Part shown: positions 1-8,726 of the stretch, in pieces
Layout: each line of letters begins with the position of its first letter
Numbering within the stretch: position 1 is the first letter of the stretch
Assembly: GCA_963729215.1 (NCBI GenBank)
Contig: CAVSND010000019.1
Location: 124,001 to 188,000, forward strand
Length of the DNA: 64,000 bases
Direction of reading: 5' to 3'
Source: CAVQJU01 sp963729215
GTDB lineage: Bacteria > Acidobacteriota > Vicinamibacteria > Vicinamibacterales > CAVVIG01
Notes under the pieces: generated by a model
Database searches by the model: none
The model's input: the letters and a program-made list of their open reading frames with translations, nothing else
Told to the model about the DNA's origin: nothing
Translations under genes and position numbers: made by a program

Positions 1-523
1 GGTCGAGCAGCGCCTCGCCGTCCACGATGCCGACGCTGATGGCCGCGACGTAGTCGGTGAGCGGAATCGTCCGCAGGACGTCGCGCTTGCGCAGCGTCTC
101 CAGCGCCAGCGCGAGGGCGACGAACGCACCGGTGATGGACGCCGTCCGCGTGCCGCCGTCTGCCTGGATCACGTCGCAGTCGATCCAGACTGTTCGCTCG
201 CCCAGGGCCGGCAGGTTTGTCACCGCCCGCAGCGATCGGCCGATCAGCCGCTGGATCTCCTGCGTCCGGCCCCCGACCTTCCCGGAGCTCGCCTCGCGCT
301 GCGTCCGCGTGCTGGTCGCGCGCGGCAGCATGCCGTATTCGGCGGTCACCCACCCTTTGCCGCTGTTGCGCAAAAACCCCGGCACGCGATCCTCGACGCT
401 CGCGGCGCAGATGACGCGCGTGCGGCCGGCTTCGATCAGCACCGATCCTTCCGCGTGCTCGAGGTAGTTCGGGGTAATGACGGTGTGACGGAGTTGATTG
501 GAGGGCCGCTGGTCGGATCGCAT
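1..523 (-). CDS. rph: Ribonuclease PH, 3' part cut by window edge
   Basis: Phosphate-dependent 3'-exoribonuclease that trims tRNA 3' ends in the cytoplasm. About 174 codons are visible and the C-terminus lies beyond the left edge. The ATG at 523 gives an N-terminus beginning MRSDQRPSNQLRHTVITPNY, then the family blocks SVLIEAGRTRVICAASVE, GWVTAEYGMLPRAT, GGRTQEIQRLIGRSLRA and VWIDCDVIQADGGTRTASI, which carry the phosphate and RNA contacts. It lies nine bases after the GerMN gene on the same strand, so amidase - GerMN - rph probably form one transcript. The assignment is secure from these motifs. Confidence 0.95.
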   Translation of the reverse strand, partial: MRSDQRPSNQLRHTVITPNYLEHAEGSVLIEAGRTRVICAASVEDRVPGFLRNSGKGWVTAEYGMLPRATSTRTQREASSGKVGGRTQEIQRLIGRSLRAVTNLPALGERTVWIDCDVIQADGGTRTASITGAFVALALALETLRKRDVLRTIPLTDYVAAISVGIVDGEALLD

Positions 524-532
524 CGAACGATT

Positions 533-1108
533 CTATTCCACCCAGGACACATTCTTCGTGAGCGGCCGCCGCAGGTCCACGTGGCCGACCAGCGTATCTA
601 CCTCTTTCCCGTCCACCAGCACCTGCACGGACGTCACCGCCGGCAGGTTCATCGTCAGGGCATTGACGATGGAGTACACCGTAAGCAGTTCGTCAAGGGA
701 ACCACCCGGATGCGCGGTGACGACGTCGCGGCTCAAATCGACGAACGCGCTGCCGTTGGCGGTCAGGTACAGCGCGCGCAGCGTCGTGCCCGGCGGGACG
801 GCCGACACGAGCGGCGGCGCGACCGCTGCGATCTGCGCCCGGACGATTTCCCCGGCCTGCGCGGCGGGTCCGTCACCGTACGCGACGTCCCGCTCGACGC
901 CCGTCAGACGTGTCCCGTCATCGGAGACGTAAAAGAGCCGCGCCTTGATCTTGCGTCCAGGCGCGGCGGCCGCCGGCTTGGCCGCCGGTGCGGCCACGGG
1001 TTTCGCCCGCGGTGCGTACCACCGGGGCAGTCCGACGAACAGCACCCACGCCATTCCGACGACCGCTACGGCCAGCGCGCCGAAGCCGAAGATCTTCGCG
1101 ATCCTCAC
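533..1108 (-). CDS. GerMN-domain envelope protein
   Basis: A 191-residue protein with one N-terminal membrane segment (about residues 8-27), an Ala/Pro linker and a GerMN domain (about residues 50-190), recognisable from RKIKARLFYVSDDGTRL, a 'PPGTTLRALYLTANGSAFVD' block and VDGKEVDTL. GerMN domains occur in spore-germination GerM and in many non-sporulating envelope proteins; their biochemical role is not settled. The start overlaps the stop of the upstream amidase gene by four bases (ATGA), so the two are translationally coupled. A role alongside peptidoglycan hydrolysis is inferred only from that pairing. Confidence 0.85.
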   Translation of the reverse strand: MRIAKIFGFGALAVAVVGMAWVLFVGLPRWYAPRAKPVAAPAAKPAAAAPGRKIKARLFYVSDDGTRLTGVERDVAYGDGPAAQAGEIVRAQIAAVAPPLVSAVPPGTTLRALYLTANGSAFVDLSRDVVTAHPGGSLDELLTVYSIVNALTMNLPAVTSVQVLVDGKEVDTLVGHVDLRRPLTKNVSWVE

Positions 1109-2686
1109 CGTGGGGCTCCGGCCGGCGCAGGGTGTTGTTTTGCGTCGAGCACCTCGCGGAACCGGACGATCGCGTCGACCACCCCCTGCACGAACGGGTT
1201 CTGGAACTGCGCGCCCGCAAGCTGCGCTTCCTGTTCCGGATTCGTCAGGTAGCCCATCTCGATGAGGACGGCCGGCATGTTCGCGGACTCGAGGACGCGC
1301 AGCGGCGCCGAGTCGACCGGGCGCGCGGCCAGGCGAATCTTGTTCTGGAACTCCGCCAGCAGCAGTTTCGCCAGCGCGTCGGATTCCTCGACATGCGCGG
1401 TCTGGGCGAAGTCCCAGGGCACGAACTCGATTTCGCGCGAGCCGCCGCCGATCGCCGGCACGCGCTCCGGCGCGAGCGCGCGCGCCGCCAGCGCGGCGCC
1501 GGGCTCGAACGCGGCCGAGTAAATGGCTCCGCCGGCGAGCGCCGGACGGAACGACGCGTTCGCGTGCAGGCTGATGAACACGTCGGACTTGCTGTTGTTG
1601 GCCATCGCCGTCCGTTCGTCGATGGGCACGCGGCGGTCGTCGTCTCGCGTCAGCAGCACGCGGATGCCGAGCCGCGATTCAATCGCCGCCTTGATGCGCC
1701 GGGCGACCGTCAGCGTCAGGTCTTTTTCCTTCGTGCCTGCCGGGCCCTTCACGCCTTCGTCTTCGCCCCCGTGACCCGGATCGATCACGATGGTCCGGAT
1801 CGAGGCGGGCGGCTGGGTGAGGCTGCTCAGATCGGGGGGCGGCACCGATGCGGCGGGCGCGGGCGTTGCCGCCGGCGCCGCCGGCGCGGCTTCGGCCGGT
1901 GCGGCCGCGGCGGTGATGTCGACGACCAGCCGCGTCGACGTGTCGAGTTGCTGAGTTGAGGCCTTGAACGAGCCGAAGCGCGGACCGAGATCCACCGCAA
2001 TCGTGGTGGCATCCGCAAGGCGCACCGCCTGGATCATCGTCTGCCCCGCGCTTTGGGGAGGCAGCGCGAGCCCGTTGTTCGGCACGTCGAGCAGGTCGGC
2101 GTCGAACTTGATCGTGATGCGTTCGTTGTCCTGCGAGATGGCGGTGCCGGCGCGCGGCAGGGCATCGAAGGTGAGACGCGCACCGGCGCCCGTCGCCTCA
2201 TAGCGCATCTGCACACGCGGCGCCCGCACGTCGCCCACGAGCAGCAGCCGCGAGGGCCGCCGCAGGTCGAGCCGCGAGTCGTACACCAGCGAGAGCGCGC
2301 GGCTGATGAACTCGGCCGGCACCAGCCACCGGCGCGCCGGCGCGGGACCACGGACCGGGGGCGCCGGCAAGCGAGATCAGGCGTCCCGACACCGACGCCA
2401 GCGCCTGATCGAGCGTGAGGACGATCGTTTTCCCTTTGTACGAGACGGTGACGCCCAGCGCATCCTCCCGCACGGCAAGCTGGAACATCGACGCGAGATC
2501 GTCGAGCGCGACGAAGTCCTGCTCGTTCTGGACCGTGACGGCGAGCGGACGACGGCCGTCCTTCGAGACGACGGTGAACGCGTTCTGCTGGCTGAACAGT
2601 GTGTGCGGGAAAAACAGGAATCCGAAGCAGACGGCAGCAGACGCGAAGACCGTGCGACGCACAGAGGGAATTGTACGCAAGTTCAA
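1105..2686 (-). CDS. N-acetylmuramoyl-L-alanine amidase, frameshifted
   Basis: Zinc amidase that cleaves the MurNAc-L-Ala bond of peptidoglycan in the periplasm. Reading starts at ATG 2686 with a signal peptide (VFASAAVCFGFLFFPHTLFS) and an AMIN/copper-amine-oxidase-like N-terminal region. Near 2340-2370 the frame changes, with the sense of one extra base, and continues to 1105. The C-terminal Amidase_3 domain shows IDPGHGGEDEGVKG (zinc His), VFISLHANAS (second zinc His) and VLIEMGYLTNPEQEA (catalytic Glu). The two frames join naturally as ...AG-RRWLVPAEFI, so this is read as one gene of about 525 residues. It could be a real pseudogene, but the wider pattern of +1 shifts in this window argues for a sequence error. 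Confidence 0.85.
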
Positions 2687-2689
2687 AGT

Positions 2690-2843
2690 ACAAAGTGCAA
2701 AGTTCGAAGTGGAAGTTCGAAGTTCGAAGTGGGAAGTCAGGTCAACGGTGTCATCGACCTCAACTTGAACTTCAACTTCCTCACTTTGAACTTCGTACTT
2801 CGACTTCCAGCCTTTGTGCTTCGAACTTCGAACCTTTTCTTCC
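2690..2843. repeat. Short-unit GTTCGAAG-type repeat with inverted halves
   Basis: The gap between the amidase and PEGA genes is filled with variants of AAGTTCGAAGT and AAAGTACAAAGTGCAAAG on the left and their complements (ACTTGAACTTC, CTTCGAACTTCGAAC) on the right, around a non-repetitive centre near 2735-2760. The halves can pair imperfectly into a long hairpin. Both flanking genes are on the minus strand, so it could act as a transcription barrier, but no function is shown. Confidence 0.8.
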
Positions 2844-3467
2844 CTAGTTCGCCCGGTACGTAATCGTCTGTCCCGGGCGGATGTTGACGTCGACGGCGGA
2901 CGAAGGGGCGCCCTGCCGCATCACTTCAATGTGATGAGGTCCGGCTTCGAGGTTCAGCTGCTGGAGGCTGCCGTCGAAATCCTCCACGGTGCCCACGTAG
3001 TACCCGTCGGCGTAGACCGCGGCGTCCTTGGCCGCGTCGGTGATGCGCACGCCGCCGTAAGTCGACGCGGCGTATCCGGGGTAGCCGTATGCGTACCCGC
3101 CGTACGGGTATCCCCAGTAGGCGCCGGCATAGCCGTACGGATAGCCGAAGCCGAAACCGATGCTGAGGCCGAACCCGTAGGGGTAGTACCCGTAGGGATA
3201 GCCGTAATATCCGTAATAGCCGTAGTACGGCCGATAGTAATAACCGCCGCCATGGTAGGGCGCCGGATATGCGCCGCCCGGGTGGCCGCCGCCGCCGCCC
3301 GGATACCCACCACCAGAACCGCCGCCGCCTCGGGGCACCGCACGCCCGACGGTGGCTGAGCCCCCACCCCCACCACCCTGATGATGCTGACCGGCCTCGG
3401 CCACGCTGACACCGGTGGCAAAGACAGCCAGCGTGAGGGCCGCAGCGGTGATGAATCTGGTAGTCAT
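2844..3467 (-). CDS. PEGA-domain, Gly/Tyr-rich secreted protein
   Basis: A 207-residue exported protein. ATG at 3467 is chosen because AAGGGG lies six bases upstream and a signal peptide follows (ending near VSVAEAGQHH); a longer in-frame start at 3773 would read into the neighbouring gene. After the signal peptide come a Gly-rich stretch (about residues 30-65) and a Tyr/Gly-rich, aromatic low-complexity segment (about 65-145; YYRPYYGYYGYYGYPYGYYP). The C-terminus is a PEGA-like domain (KDAAVYADGYYVGTVEDFDG, then LQQLNLEAGPHHIEV and the final INIRPGQ-like turn). PEGA domains are usually surface-anchored beta folds. The substrate and role are unknown. Confidence 0.8.
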   Translation of the reverse strand: MTTRFITAAALTLAVFATGVSVAEAGQHHQGGGGGGSATVGRAVPRGGGGSGGGYPGGGGGHPGGAYPAPYHGGGYYYRPYYGYYGYYGYPYGYYPYGFGLSIGFGFGYPYGYAGAYWGYPYGGYAYGYPGYAASTYGGVRITDAAKDAAVYADGYYVGTVEDFDGSLQQLNLEAGPHHIEVMRQGAPSSAVDVNIRPGQTITYRAN

Positions 3468-3555
3468 GTCCAACCCCTTCGCAACTTCGTTGCCAATCGC
3501 GGACGCTCGATTCAGGCCGGAAAAACCACAGCTGAAGCGGCCTGTCCTCCGATGG

Positions 3556-5112
3556 TTACTTACAAGTGTAGCTTGTCGGCTCCTCCTGATTGCCACTTCC
3601 TTTATATAGGGCAATCTGGGGGTATTGGCACACGAGGCGCCTGCCGATTTCCATCCCGTCTTTGAAGTGGGAAACGACGAGTTGGTCGGGAGCGTGCCCG
3701 CCTTCCTTCCACTGCTCGATGAGGGCGAGCGCGTCGAAGTTGAAGTTCTCGACGCCAGTGGTGCCAGGGCCATGGCCCATGCCAGGGACCATGAAGAATC
3801 GCATCGATTCCCTGACTGTTTTCGCGCCCAGCTTCTTCACGACCGCGTTGTAATAGTTGATCGCCACCTTGGGCGGGACCGACGTATCGCTCCAGCCGTC
3901 CACCAGCAGAAGCTTGCCGCCCCGGGCGAAGAACTTCCCGAGATCCGGATCCACGGCGTTCACCGGCTGAATCTCGGCCCGGTTCGACGCCTCCACGTCG
4001 CTGTCGAAGTTGATGGGCCGCGTCTTGTAGTCCCAGTTGGGATCGCGCAGGACGTAGTACTTGAAGAATTCGATCGGGATGCCGAGCGGCTGATCGCCGC
4101 CCGCCAGCTGTCCCCAGGTGAGCTCGCTGCCCGGATAGAGAGGCGAGTAAATTTCCTCGCCGGTGCGCGGGTTTTTCGGCCCGGCGTAGATCTTCCTCGC
4201 GGCTTCCACCTGCGGCGCCGTCAGGCACGACGGAGCGTCGGCACCCCGGCAGAGCGTCGTGCCCGGATCGAACGTGCAGTGGAGCACGTCGCCGATCACG
4301 CCGTCCTTCAATCCGTCGAGGCCGTCGCACGCATCGAGCGCCGCGTTGTGCAGCACAGCGTATTTGTCGGGCGGGATGAAGCTCGCCGCGTCCTTGTGCG
4401 TGGCCTGCCAGATCCACATCTGGCCGAACGTGTGCCGCGTCAGGTACGACGACATCCCCGTCACGGCAATCGTGTCGTAATCCTCCGGATAGCGCTGCGC
4501 CGCGCTGAGCGCGGCGATCGTCCCGCCGCCGCCCTCGGCCATGTACGACAGCCTGGCCTCGCGGCCGTAGAAGGCCTTGATCAGCCCTTTCGATGCGACG
4601 GTCATTTCGTGCGCGGACCGGTAGCCGAAGTCTTTGATCTTCTCCGGATGGTCCAGCGCGTAGCTTGAATCGCCTTCGTGTCCCGTGTTGTGGCCCGCCG
4701 CCGCGTAACCTTTGCGGACGCCCGCCGCCAGCTGGCCGGCGTTCACGCCGGCCCCGCCGCCCAGCCCGCCGTTGCCGGTGCCGCGGAACTTGCCATTCCA
4801 CGTCGTTCGGCCTGGCTCGCCGGAGCCATCGGCGGAGGCGGGCAGCCAGAGTTCCATCTTGATGTCCGAGTCGCTCGTCGGCTTCAGGGTGGCCTGCACA
4901 CGGCAGAACGCCGGCAGGTCTCCGAACTGCGGCCCCCGCCCGGCGTTGCCGCCGCGCGCCGGCGGCGTGAACGCCCCGGCCGCCACCGGCTGCGCGAGCG
5001 TCACCGTCACGTTCGGCAACGAGACGGAGGAGAGGCTTTCGCACGTCGCCGCGCCGGACGTCCTGGCAACAGCGGCGGCGGAGAGGAGCGCGAAAACAAA
5101 GGCTTTGGGCAT
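3556..5112 (-). CDS. Tannase/feruloyl-esterase family protein lacking catalytic Cys-Ser
   Basis: A 518-residue secreted alpha/beta-hydrolase fold protein of the tannase family. ATG 5112 is used because a signal peptide follows (MPKAFVFALLSAAAVARTSG); upstream codons in the same frame lie in the repeat block. Family landmarks include CRVQATLKPTSDSDIKMELW, GNGGLGG, AGHNTGHEG, AAQRYPEDYD, GWSDTSVPP and FFMVPGMGHG. In active tannases the nucleophile block reads roughly G-C-S-T-G-G and the C-terminal His is followed by Cys (the CS-D-HC motif). Here the corresponding positions read AEGGGGT and MGHGPG: nucleophile Ser and both Cys are replaced by Gly, while Asp and His remain. The protein may be a non-catalytic relative. 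No clear Shine-Dalgarno sequence is visible. Confidence 0.8.
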   Translation of the reverse strand: MPKAFVFALLSAAAVARTSGAATCESLSSVSLPNVTVTLAQPVAAGAFTPPARGGNAGRGPQFGDLPAFCRVQATLKPTSDSDIKMELWLPASADGSGEPGRTTWNGKFRGTGNGGLGGGAGVNAGQLAAGVRKGYAAAGHNTGHEGDSSYALDHPEKIKDFGYRSAHEMTVASKGLIKAFYGREARLSYMAEGGGGTIAALSAAQRYPEDYDTIAVTGMSSYLTRHTFGQMWIWQATHKDAASFIPPDKYAVLHNAALDACDGLDGLKDGVIGDVLHCTFDPGTTLCRGADAPSCLTAPQVEAARKIYAGPKNPRTGEEIYSPLYPGSELTWGQLAGGDQPLGIPIEFFKYYVLRDPNWDYKTRPINFDSDVEASNRAEIQPVNAVDPDLGKFFARGGKLLLVDGWSDTSVPPKVAINYYNAVVKKLGAKTVRESMRFFMVPGMGHGPGTTGVENFNFDALALIEQWKEGGHAPDQLVVSHFKDGMEIGRRLVCQYPQIALYKGSGNQEEPTSYTCK

Positions 5113-5121
5113 GGGGGAAAT

Positions 5122-5410
5122 ATAACAAGGTTCGAGGGGTTCGAGGGGTCCACAGGTCCACGGGTCCACAGGTTCCACAGGTCCACAGGTCCACAGGTCC
5201 ACAGGTCCACGGGTCCACAGGTCCACGGGTCCACGGGTCCACAGGTCCACGGGTCCACAGGTTCACAGGTTCACAGGTCCTCAGGTCCACGGATCAATTA
5301 AAGAGTCCAATCTGTGAACCGCTCGAACCGCTTGAACCTCTCGAACCTCTTGGACCCTGTGGACCTGACCTGTGGACCTGTGGACCCCGTGAACCTCTCG
5401 AACCCCCGTC
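5122..5410. repeat. GGTCCACAG/GGTCCACGG tandem array with inverted right arm
   Basis: The 330-base gap before the cytochrome gene at 5445 is a degenerate 9-bp tandem array. It opens with GGTTCGAGG units (5130-5150), then about 14 copies of GGTCCACAG or GGTCCACGG to about 5285. After a short unique centre (5288-5312) the complementary words follow in reverse order (GAACCTCTCGAAC, GTGGACCTGTGGACC, GTGAACCTCTCGAAC) to 5410. The whole can fold as a long imperfect hairpin. There are no conserved spacers, so it is not a CRISPR. It separates two divergently transcribed genes. Confidence 0.85.
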
Positions 5411-5444
5411 GATGTTAGAATCCCGCAAATCTGGAGGATTCGTG

Positions 5445-6027
5445 ATGATCAGATCGACTCTTCGAACGGGCGTGCTCGGGCTGGGCGTGCTCGGAATGGG
5501 ACTGCTTGGAGCAGACGCGCTGACGGCCCAGTCGCGCCAATCCGGCGGCATCCGCGGCGGCGAATAAAATCGCCCGCGGCAAGTACCTGATGACGGTTGG
5601 CGCCTGCAACGACTGCCATTCGCCGAAGCTCGACCCGCAGCAGCATCCGGATCCGAAGCGGCCCTTCTCGGGCCGGCCGCAGACGACGCAGGCGCCGTCG
5701 CAGAATCCGAACGAGATTCATGCGTCGCTCGATCTCACCGCGTGGGCGGGACCGTGGGGCGTGAGCTACGGCGCGAACCTCTCGCCGGATCCGGAAACGG
5801 GACTCAAGGCCCGCTATACCGAAGCGTCGTTCATCAAGACGCTCCGCACCGGCAAGAAACCGGAAGGCGAGGACCTGCTGCCGCCGATGCCGTGGGAACT
5901 GTATAAAGTGTTTTCAGACGACGACATCAAGGCGATCTGGGCGTATCTGCAGACGATTCCCGCCATCAAGAACAACGTGAAAAGCGGCGCCCCCGTGAAG
6001 CCGGCCGCCGCTCCCGCGAAGAAATAG
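5445..6027 (+). CDS. Single-haem cytochrome c, frameshifted
   Basis: Periplasmic c-type cytochrome of about 193 residues. GGAGG at 5433-5437 precedes ATG 5445, which begins a signal peptide (MIRSTLRTGVLGLGVLGMGL...ADALTAQ). That frame stops at 5567, and the body continues in the +1 frame as AANKIARGKYLMTVG-CNDCH. One extra base between about 5530 and 5560 explains the break. The single haem motif CNDCH and the PEGEDLLPPMPWELYKVFSDD segment with candidate axial Met (LLPPMPW) match the class I fold. The electron partner is unknown. Confidence 0.8.
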
Positions 6028-6081
6028 ACGTGACTCAGCCGGCCCGACGTAGGGCCGGCCCGATGGAAGGCAAGACGTGAG

Positions 6082-6122
6082 GCAAAAACGGGGAGGCCCG
6101 CCCTGGCCGTCCCTGTTTTTGC
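6082..6122 (+). terminator. Hairpin terminator after the cytochrome gene
   Basis: Arms GCAAAAACGGGGA (6082-6094) and TCCCTGTTTTTGC (6110-6122) pair over 13 bp with one mismatch, around a GC-rich 15-base loop. The T-run sits at the end of the right arm, as in an intrinsic terminator, and the hairpin lies between the cytochrome stop at 6027 and the regulator start at 6133. It could also affect regulator translation. Confidence 0.5.
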
Positions 6123-6132
6123 GCAGGCCTGA

Positions 6133-7365
6133 ATGGGAGAAGTACAATCCGTCCTTATGGTTCCCGAACTGGACGCAAACCAGGTCCAGATTCAGCGCAT
6201 CGTATCCAGCAAGGCGTTCAAGACCTCTGAGGTCCATCGCAACCTGCTGAATTACCTCGCTGAGAAGTCCCTTTCGGGCACTGCCCAGAATCTGAAAGAG
6301 TACACCGTCGGGCTTGACGTCTTCGGCAAGCCGGCGACGTACGACCCGCGCCAGGAATCCGTCGTCCGGATGCACGTCGGCCGGCTGCGCCAGAAGCTGA
6401 CCGAGTACTACCGCACGGAAGGTCAGGACGATCCCGTCGTCGTGGAACTCCCGAAGGGCGCCTTCACGTTGACGTTTGCGCCCCGCCCCGACACGCCAGC
6501 TCCCGAGCCGCAGCCGGTGCCGGCGGGCCGCACGACGTCGTCGCGTGAGATCGCGCTCGCGGTGTCCCTGTTCCTGGCCATCCTGTTCGCGGGCTATTTC
6601 GGCGTGCGGCTCTCGCGCGTGGAGAAGACGACGGACACTGCCGCTTCGCTGCCGTGGACGCCCGACTTGCAGCAGTTGTGGGGACCGTTGCTGTCGTCCG
6701 ATCGTCCGCTCATGGTCACGCTGTCGACGGACCCGTCCCACGCGAGCGTGCAGGGGGTGGTCTTTCCGTCGAGCGCATCGAGCGTCACAGGCGTGGGCAC
6801 GGCGAACGCCGCGTTCCTGCTCGGCCAGTTCCTGGGCCAGCGCAAGCGCAACGTGTTTCCGATCCGCAGCGACCTCCTGTCGATGGGGGAGATCGCGATG
6901 GGCGACGTCATCTTCGTCGGGTCTACTGTCGGAAAGCCGCAAATCCAGGCGATTCCGCCGGTCGATCAGCCGTTCGTCCTGACGCCGGAAGGCGTGAAGA
7001 ACCTGAAGCCGCAGCCGGGGGAGCCCGCCTTCCTGTCGGATGCGCTGCAGAAGGGCACGCAGGAATTCGAGGAAAGCCACGCCCTCATCAGCAACCTGCC
7101 CGGGCTGTATGGCAACGGCAAGATTCTCTATTTGTCGGGGAACACGATCGCGAGCGTGATGGGGACCGTCCAGGCGCTCACGGACCCGGATCTCGCGAAG
7201 CAACTGGTCTCGAGCCTGAAGGCCCCGAACGGCTCGCTGCCCAGGTTTTACCAGGTGGTTCTGAAGGTCAAGGCGATGGACGATACGCCCATAGACATTT
7301 CTTATCTCTTTCACCGGGAGCTGCAGCTGTCCAAATCTGCACTGAGCGCGGGCGCGTCCCGCTAA
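6133..7365 (+). CDS. Membrane-anchored winged-helix regulator
   Basis: A 410-residue one-component regulator of the kind frequent in Acidobacteriota. Residues about 15-118 form a winged-helix DNA-binding domain, with LKEYTVGLDVFGKPATYDPR, ESVVRMHVGRLRQKLTEYYR and VVVELPKGAFTL. A Pro-rich linker leads to one transmembrane helix (about 138-158), and the remaining 250 residues should be periplasmic and sense an unknown cue. ATG 6133 or the in-frame ATG 6157 could be the start; neither has a strong ribosome site. Its winged helix is OmpR/PhoB-like, which suits the 11-bp-phased direct repeats found downstream in this region; that link is inference. Confidence 0.75.
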   Translation: MGEVQSVLMVPELDANQVQIQRIVSSKAFKTSEVHRNLLNYLAEKSLSGTAQNLKEYTVGLDVFGKPATYDPRQESVVRMHVGRLRQKLTEYYRTEGQDDPVVVELPKGAFTLTFAPRPDTPAPEPQPVPAGRTTSSREIALAVSLFLAILFAGYFGVRLSRVEKTTDTAASLPWTPDLQQLWGPLLSSDRPLMVTLSTDPSHASVQGVVFPSSASSVTGVGTANAAFLLGQFLGQRKRNVFPIRSDLLSMGEIAMGDVIFVGSTVGKPQIQAIPPVDQPFVLTPEGVKNLKPQPGEPAFLSDALQKGTQEFEESHALISNLPGLYGNGKILYLSGNTIASVMGTVQALTDPDLAKQLVSSLKAPNGSLPRFYQVVLKVKAMDDTPIDISYLFHRELQLSKSALSAGASR

Positions 7366-7413
7366 CTCGTTGAAAAAATGGCTGTAGGGCAGGGGCAGGC
7401 CGGTCACATACCA

Positions 7414-7436
7414 GTCACTGACCGCTTCTTGACCGT
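7414..7436 (+). promoter_or_regulatory. Candidate operator A, 11-bp-phased repeats
   Basis: The 23-base block GTCACTGACC-GCTTCTTGACCGT has two GACC cores starting 11 bases apart, 82 bases before the DUF6152 start at 7518. A further GGTCAC lies at 7402. The same arrangement recurs at 9731, 14506 and 18945. Function as a binding site is inferred from recurrence only. Confidence 0.5.
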
Positions 7437-7517
7437 TTGAACCAGTAATATTGTGGGGACACCGTGTTATCTTGTTGCGGAATTCAGGGGGAGCCGGACA
7501 GGCTCTGGAGGACGGCG

Positions 7518-7919
7518 ATGAAACACAAGGTGCTTTTGGCTCTGACGGCTGTGGCGTTCGTGGGGGCATTCGTCTATACGATGAAGCCGGTCTCCGCGCA
7601 CCACTCGTTCGCGGCAACCTATTTCGAAGACAAGACCGAAACGGTCGAGGGCGAACTGGTGCAGTTCCTCTTCCGTAATCCGCATTCGTTCGTGCACGTC
7701 GAGGGTAAAGACGCGCAGGGCCAGGTGGTGCGGTACGCGGTCGAATGGGGCGCCGGCCTGCAGCTGAACCGCCAGGGCGTCACGCGCGAGACGCTCAAGC
7801 CGGGCGACCACGTGATCATCACCGGCAACCCCGGGCGGAACCCTGAAGATCATCGTCTGCGGATGCGCACCATCACCCGGCCGTCCGACGGCTGGAAGTG
7901 GGGCGGCACGTTCGACTAA
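7518..7919 (+). CDS. DUF6152 family secreted protein
   Basis: A 133-residue exported protein. GGAGG at 7507-7511 fixes ATG 7518 rather than the longer reading from 7464. The signal peptide ends near VSAHHSF, and the mature part has the DUF6152 pattern: HHSFAATYFEDKT, a 'GELVQFLFRNPHSFVHVE' block (variant of the common G-V-x-x-x-x-W-x-N-P-H core), LKPGDHVIITGNPGRNPEDH. The family is a small beta fold of unknown function; the His-rich mature N-terminus suggests possible metal contact. Two paralogs occur at 39348 and 52998. It follows candidate operator A. Confidence 0.8.
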   Translation: MKHKVLLALTAVAFVGAFVYTMKPVSAHHSFAATYFEDKTETVEGELVQFLFRNPHSFVHVEGKDAQGQVVRYAVEWGAGLQLNRQGVTRETLKPGDHVIITGNPGRNPEDHRLRMRTITRPSDGWKWGGTFD

Positions 7920-8123
7920 CCAGTCACGGCACTCGGGTCAGTCAGCGAGGCTGACAGGCCGGTCGGAACAGGCGGGGCAGGCTGCGCGGGAGAGGCGGGA
8001 ACGGACGTCAGGTCCGGTCCGTCGATTTCACAGGCCTGCCCTTCGCCGTTTCGGCGCGGCAAATGTCAGCTCGCGCACTCCTTCCGTCCACGAGGCTTCT
8101 CTAGCGTTGAAAAAGGGTTTCGA

Positions 8124-8726
8124 ATGAGACTGAGGACTTTCCATTGGCTGGTGCTCGCTGGTGTTTCGTTCGTCGTCGCTGCGGCATGTTCGGCCCCGCC
8201 TTCCTCCGCTCCTCCTCCCGTCAAGACAGAGTCGCCGATCAGGATTACCGCGACGATCAAGGACATCATGGACTCCATGGTGGATCCCTCCGCCGATTAC
8301 CTCTGGGAATCCGTGGCGACCATCGTGACGAGGAAAGGCACGGAGGAGCGCCGGCCGCGGACTGACGAGGACTGGAAGAAAGTCCGCCGGGCCGCCATCA
8401 CGATGATCGAAGCGACCAACCTGATCACGATGCCGGGACGGCAGGTCGCCAAGCCGGGCGAGAAGTCCGAGAATCCCGGCATCGAGCTGAGTCCCGAGGC
8501 GATCAGGCGCGTGATGGACGACGATCCGGCTACGCTCGTGATGCTCGCGCACGCCCTGCACGATGCAGGCATGAAAGCGCTCGCGGCGATCGATGCCAAG
8601 AACGTCGACGCGTTGTCGGACGCGGGCGAAACCATCGACACGGCCTGCGAAAACTGCCACCTCAAATACTGGTATCCCCCGGATGCGGAGAAGATCGAGG
8701 GGGCCGGCAGCGTCAGAAAGAAGTGA
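8124..8726 (+). CDS. Cytochrome c'-like haem lipoprotein, copy 1
   Basis: A 200-residue lipoprotein (signal ending FVVAAAC) with a helical body and a C-terminal haem motif CENCHLKYWYP, the layout of cytochrome c' four-helix bundles. Landmarks shared with the paralogs at 12863, 13731 and 21552 are an N-terminal DIMDSMVDPSADYLWESV segment, a TDEDWKKVRRAAITMIEATN helix and the CxxCH-x-x-YWYP end. The Met-rich first helix could hold the haem pocket. Cytochrome c' proteins bind gases or carry electrons; the role here is unknown. The TGA stop overlaps the GTG start of the next gene by three bases, indicating an operon with the cupredoxin-like protein. Confidence 0.7.
   Translation: MRLRTFHWLVLAGVSFVVAAACSAPPSSAPPPVKTESPIRITATIKDIMDSMVDPSADYLWESVATIVTRKGTEERRPRTDEDWKKVRRAAITMIEATNLITMPGRQVAKPGEKSENPGIELSPEAIRRVMDDDPATLVMLAHALHDAGMKALAAIDAKNVDALSDAGETIDTACENCHLKYWYPPDAEKIEGAGSVRKK

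Noticed and set aside
5122..5410. Possible CRISPR array
   Set aside because: Units are 9 bp with no spacers and no cas genes nearby; it is a degenerate tandem and inverted repeat.
5914..7617. Minus-strand ORF of 567 codons opposite the winged-helix regulator
   Set aside because: Low-complexity Arg/Gln/His-rich translation overlapping three real plus-strand genes; no recognisable motif.
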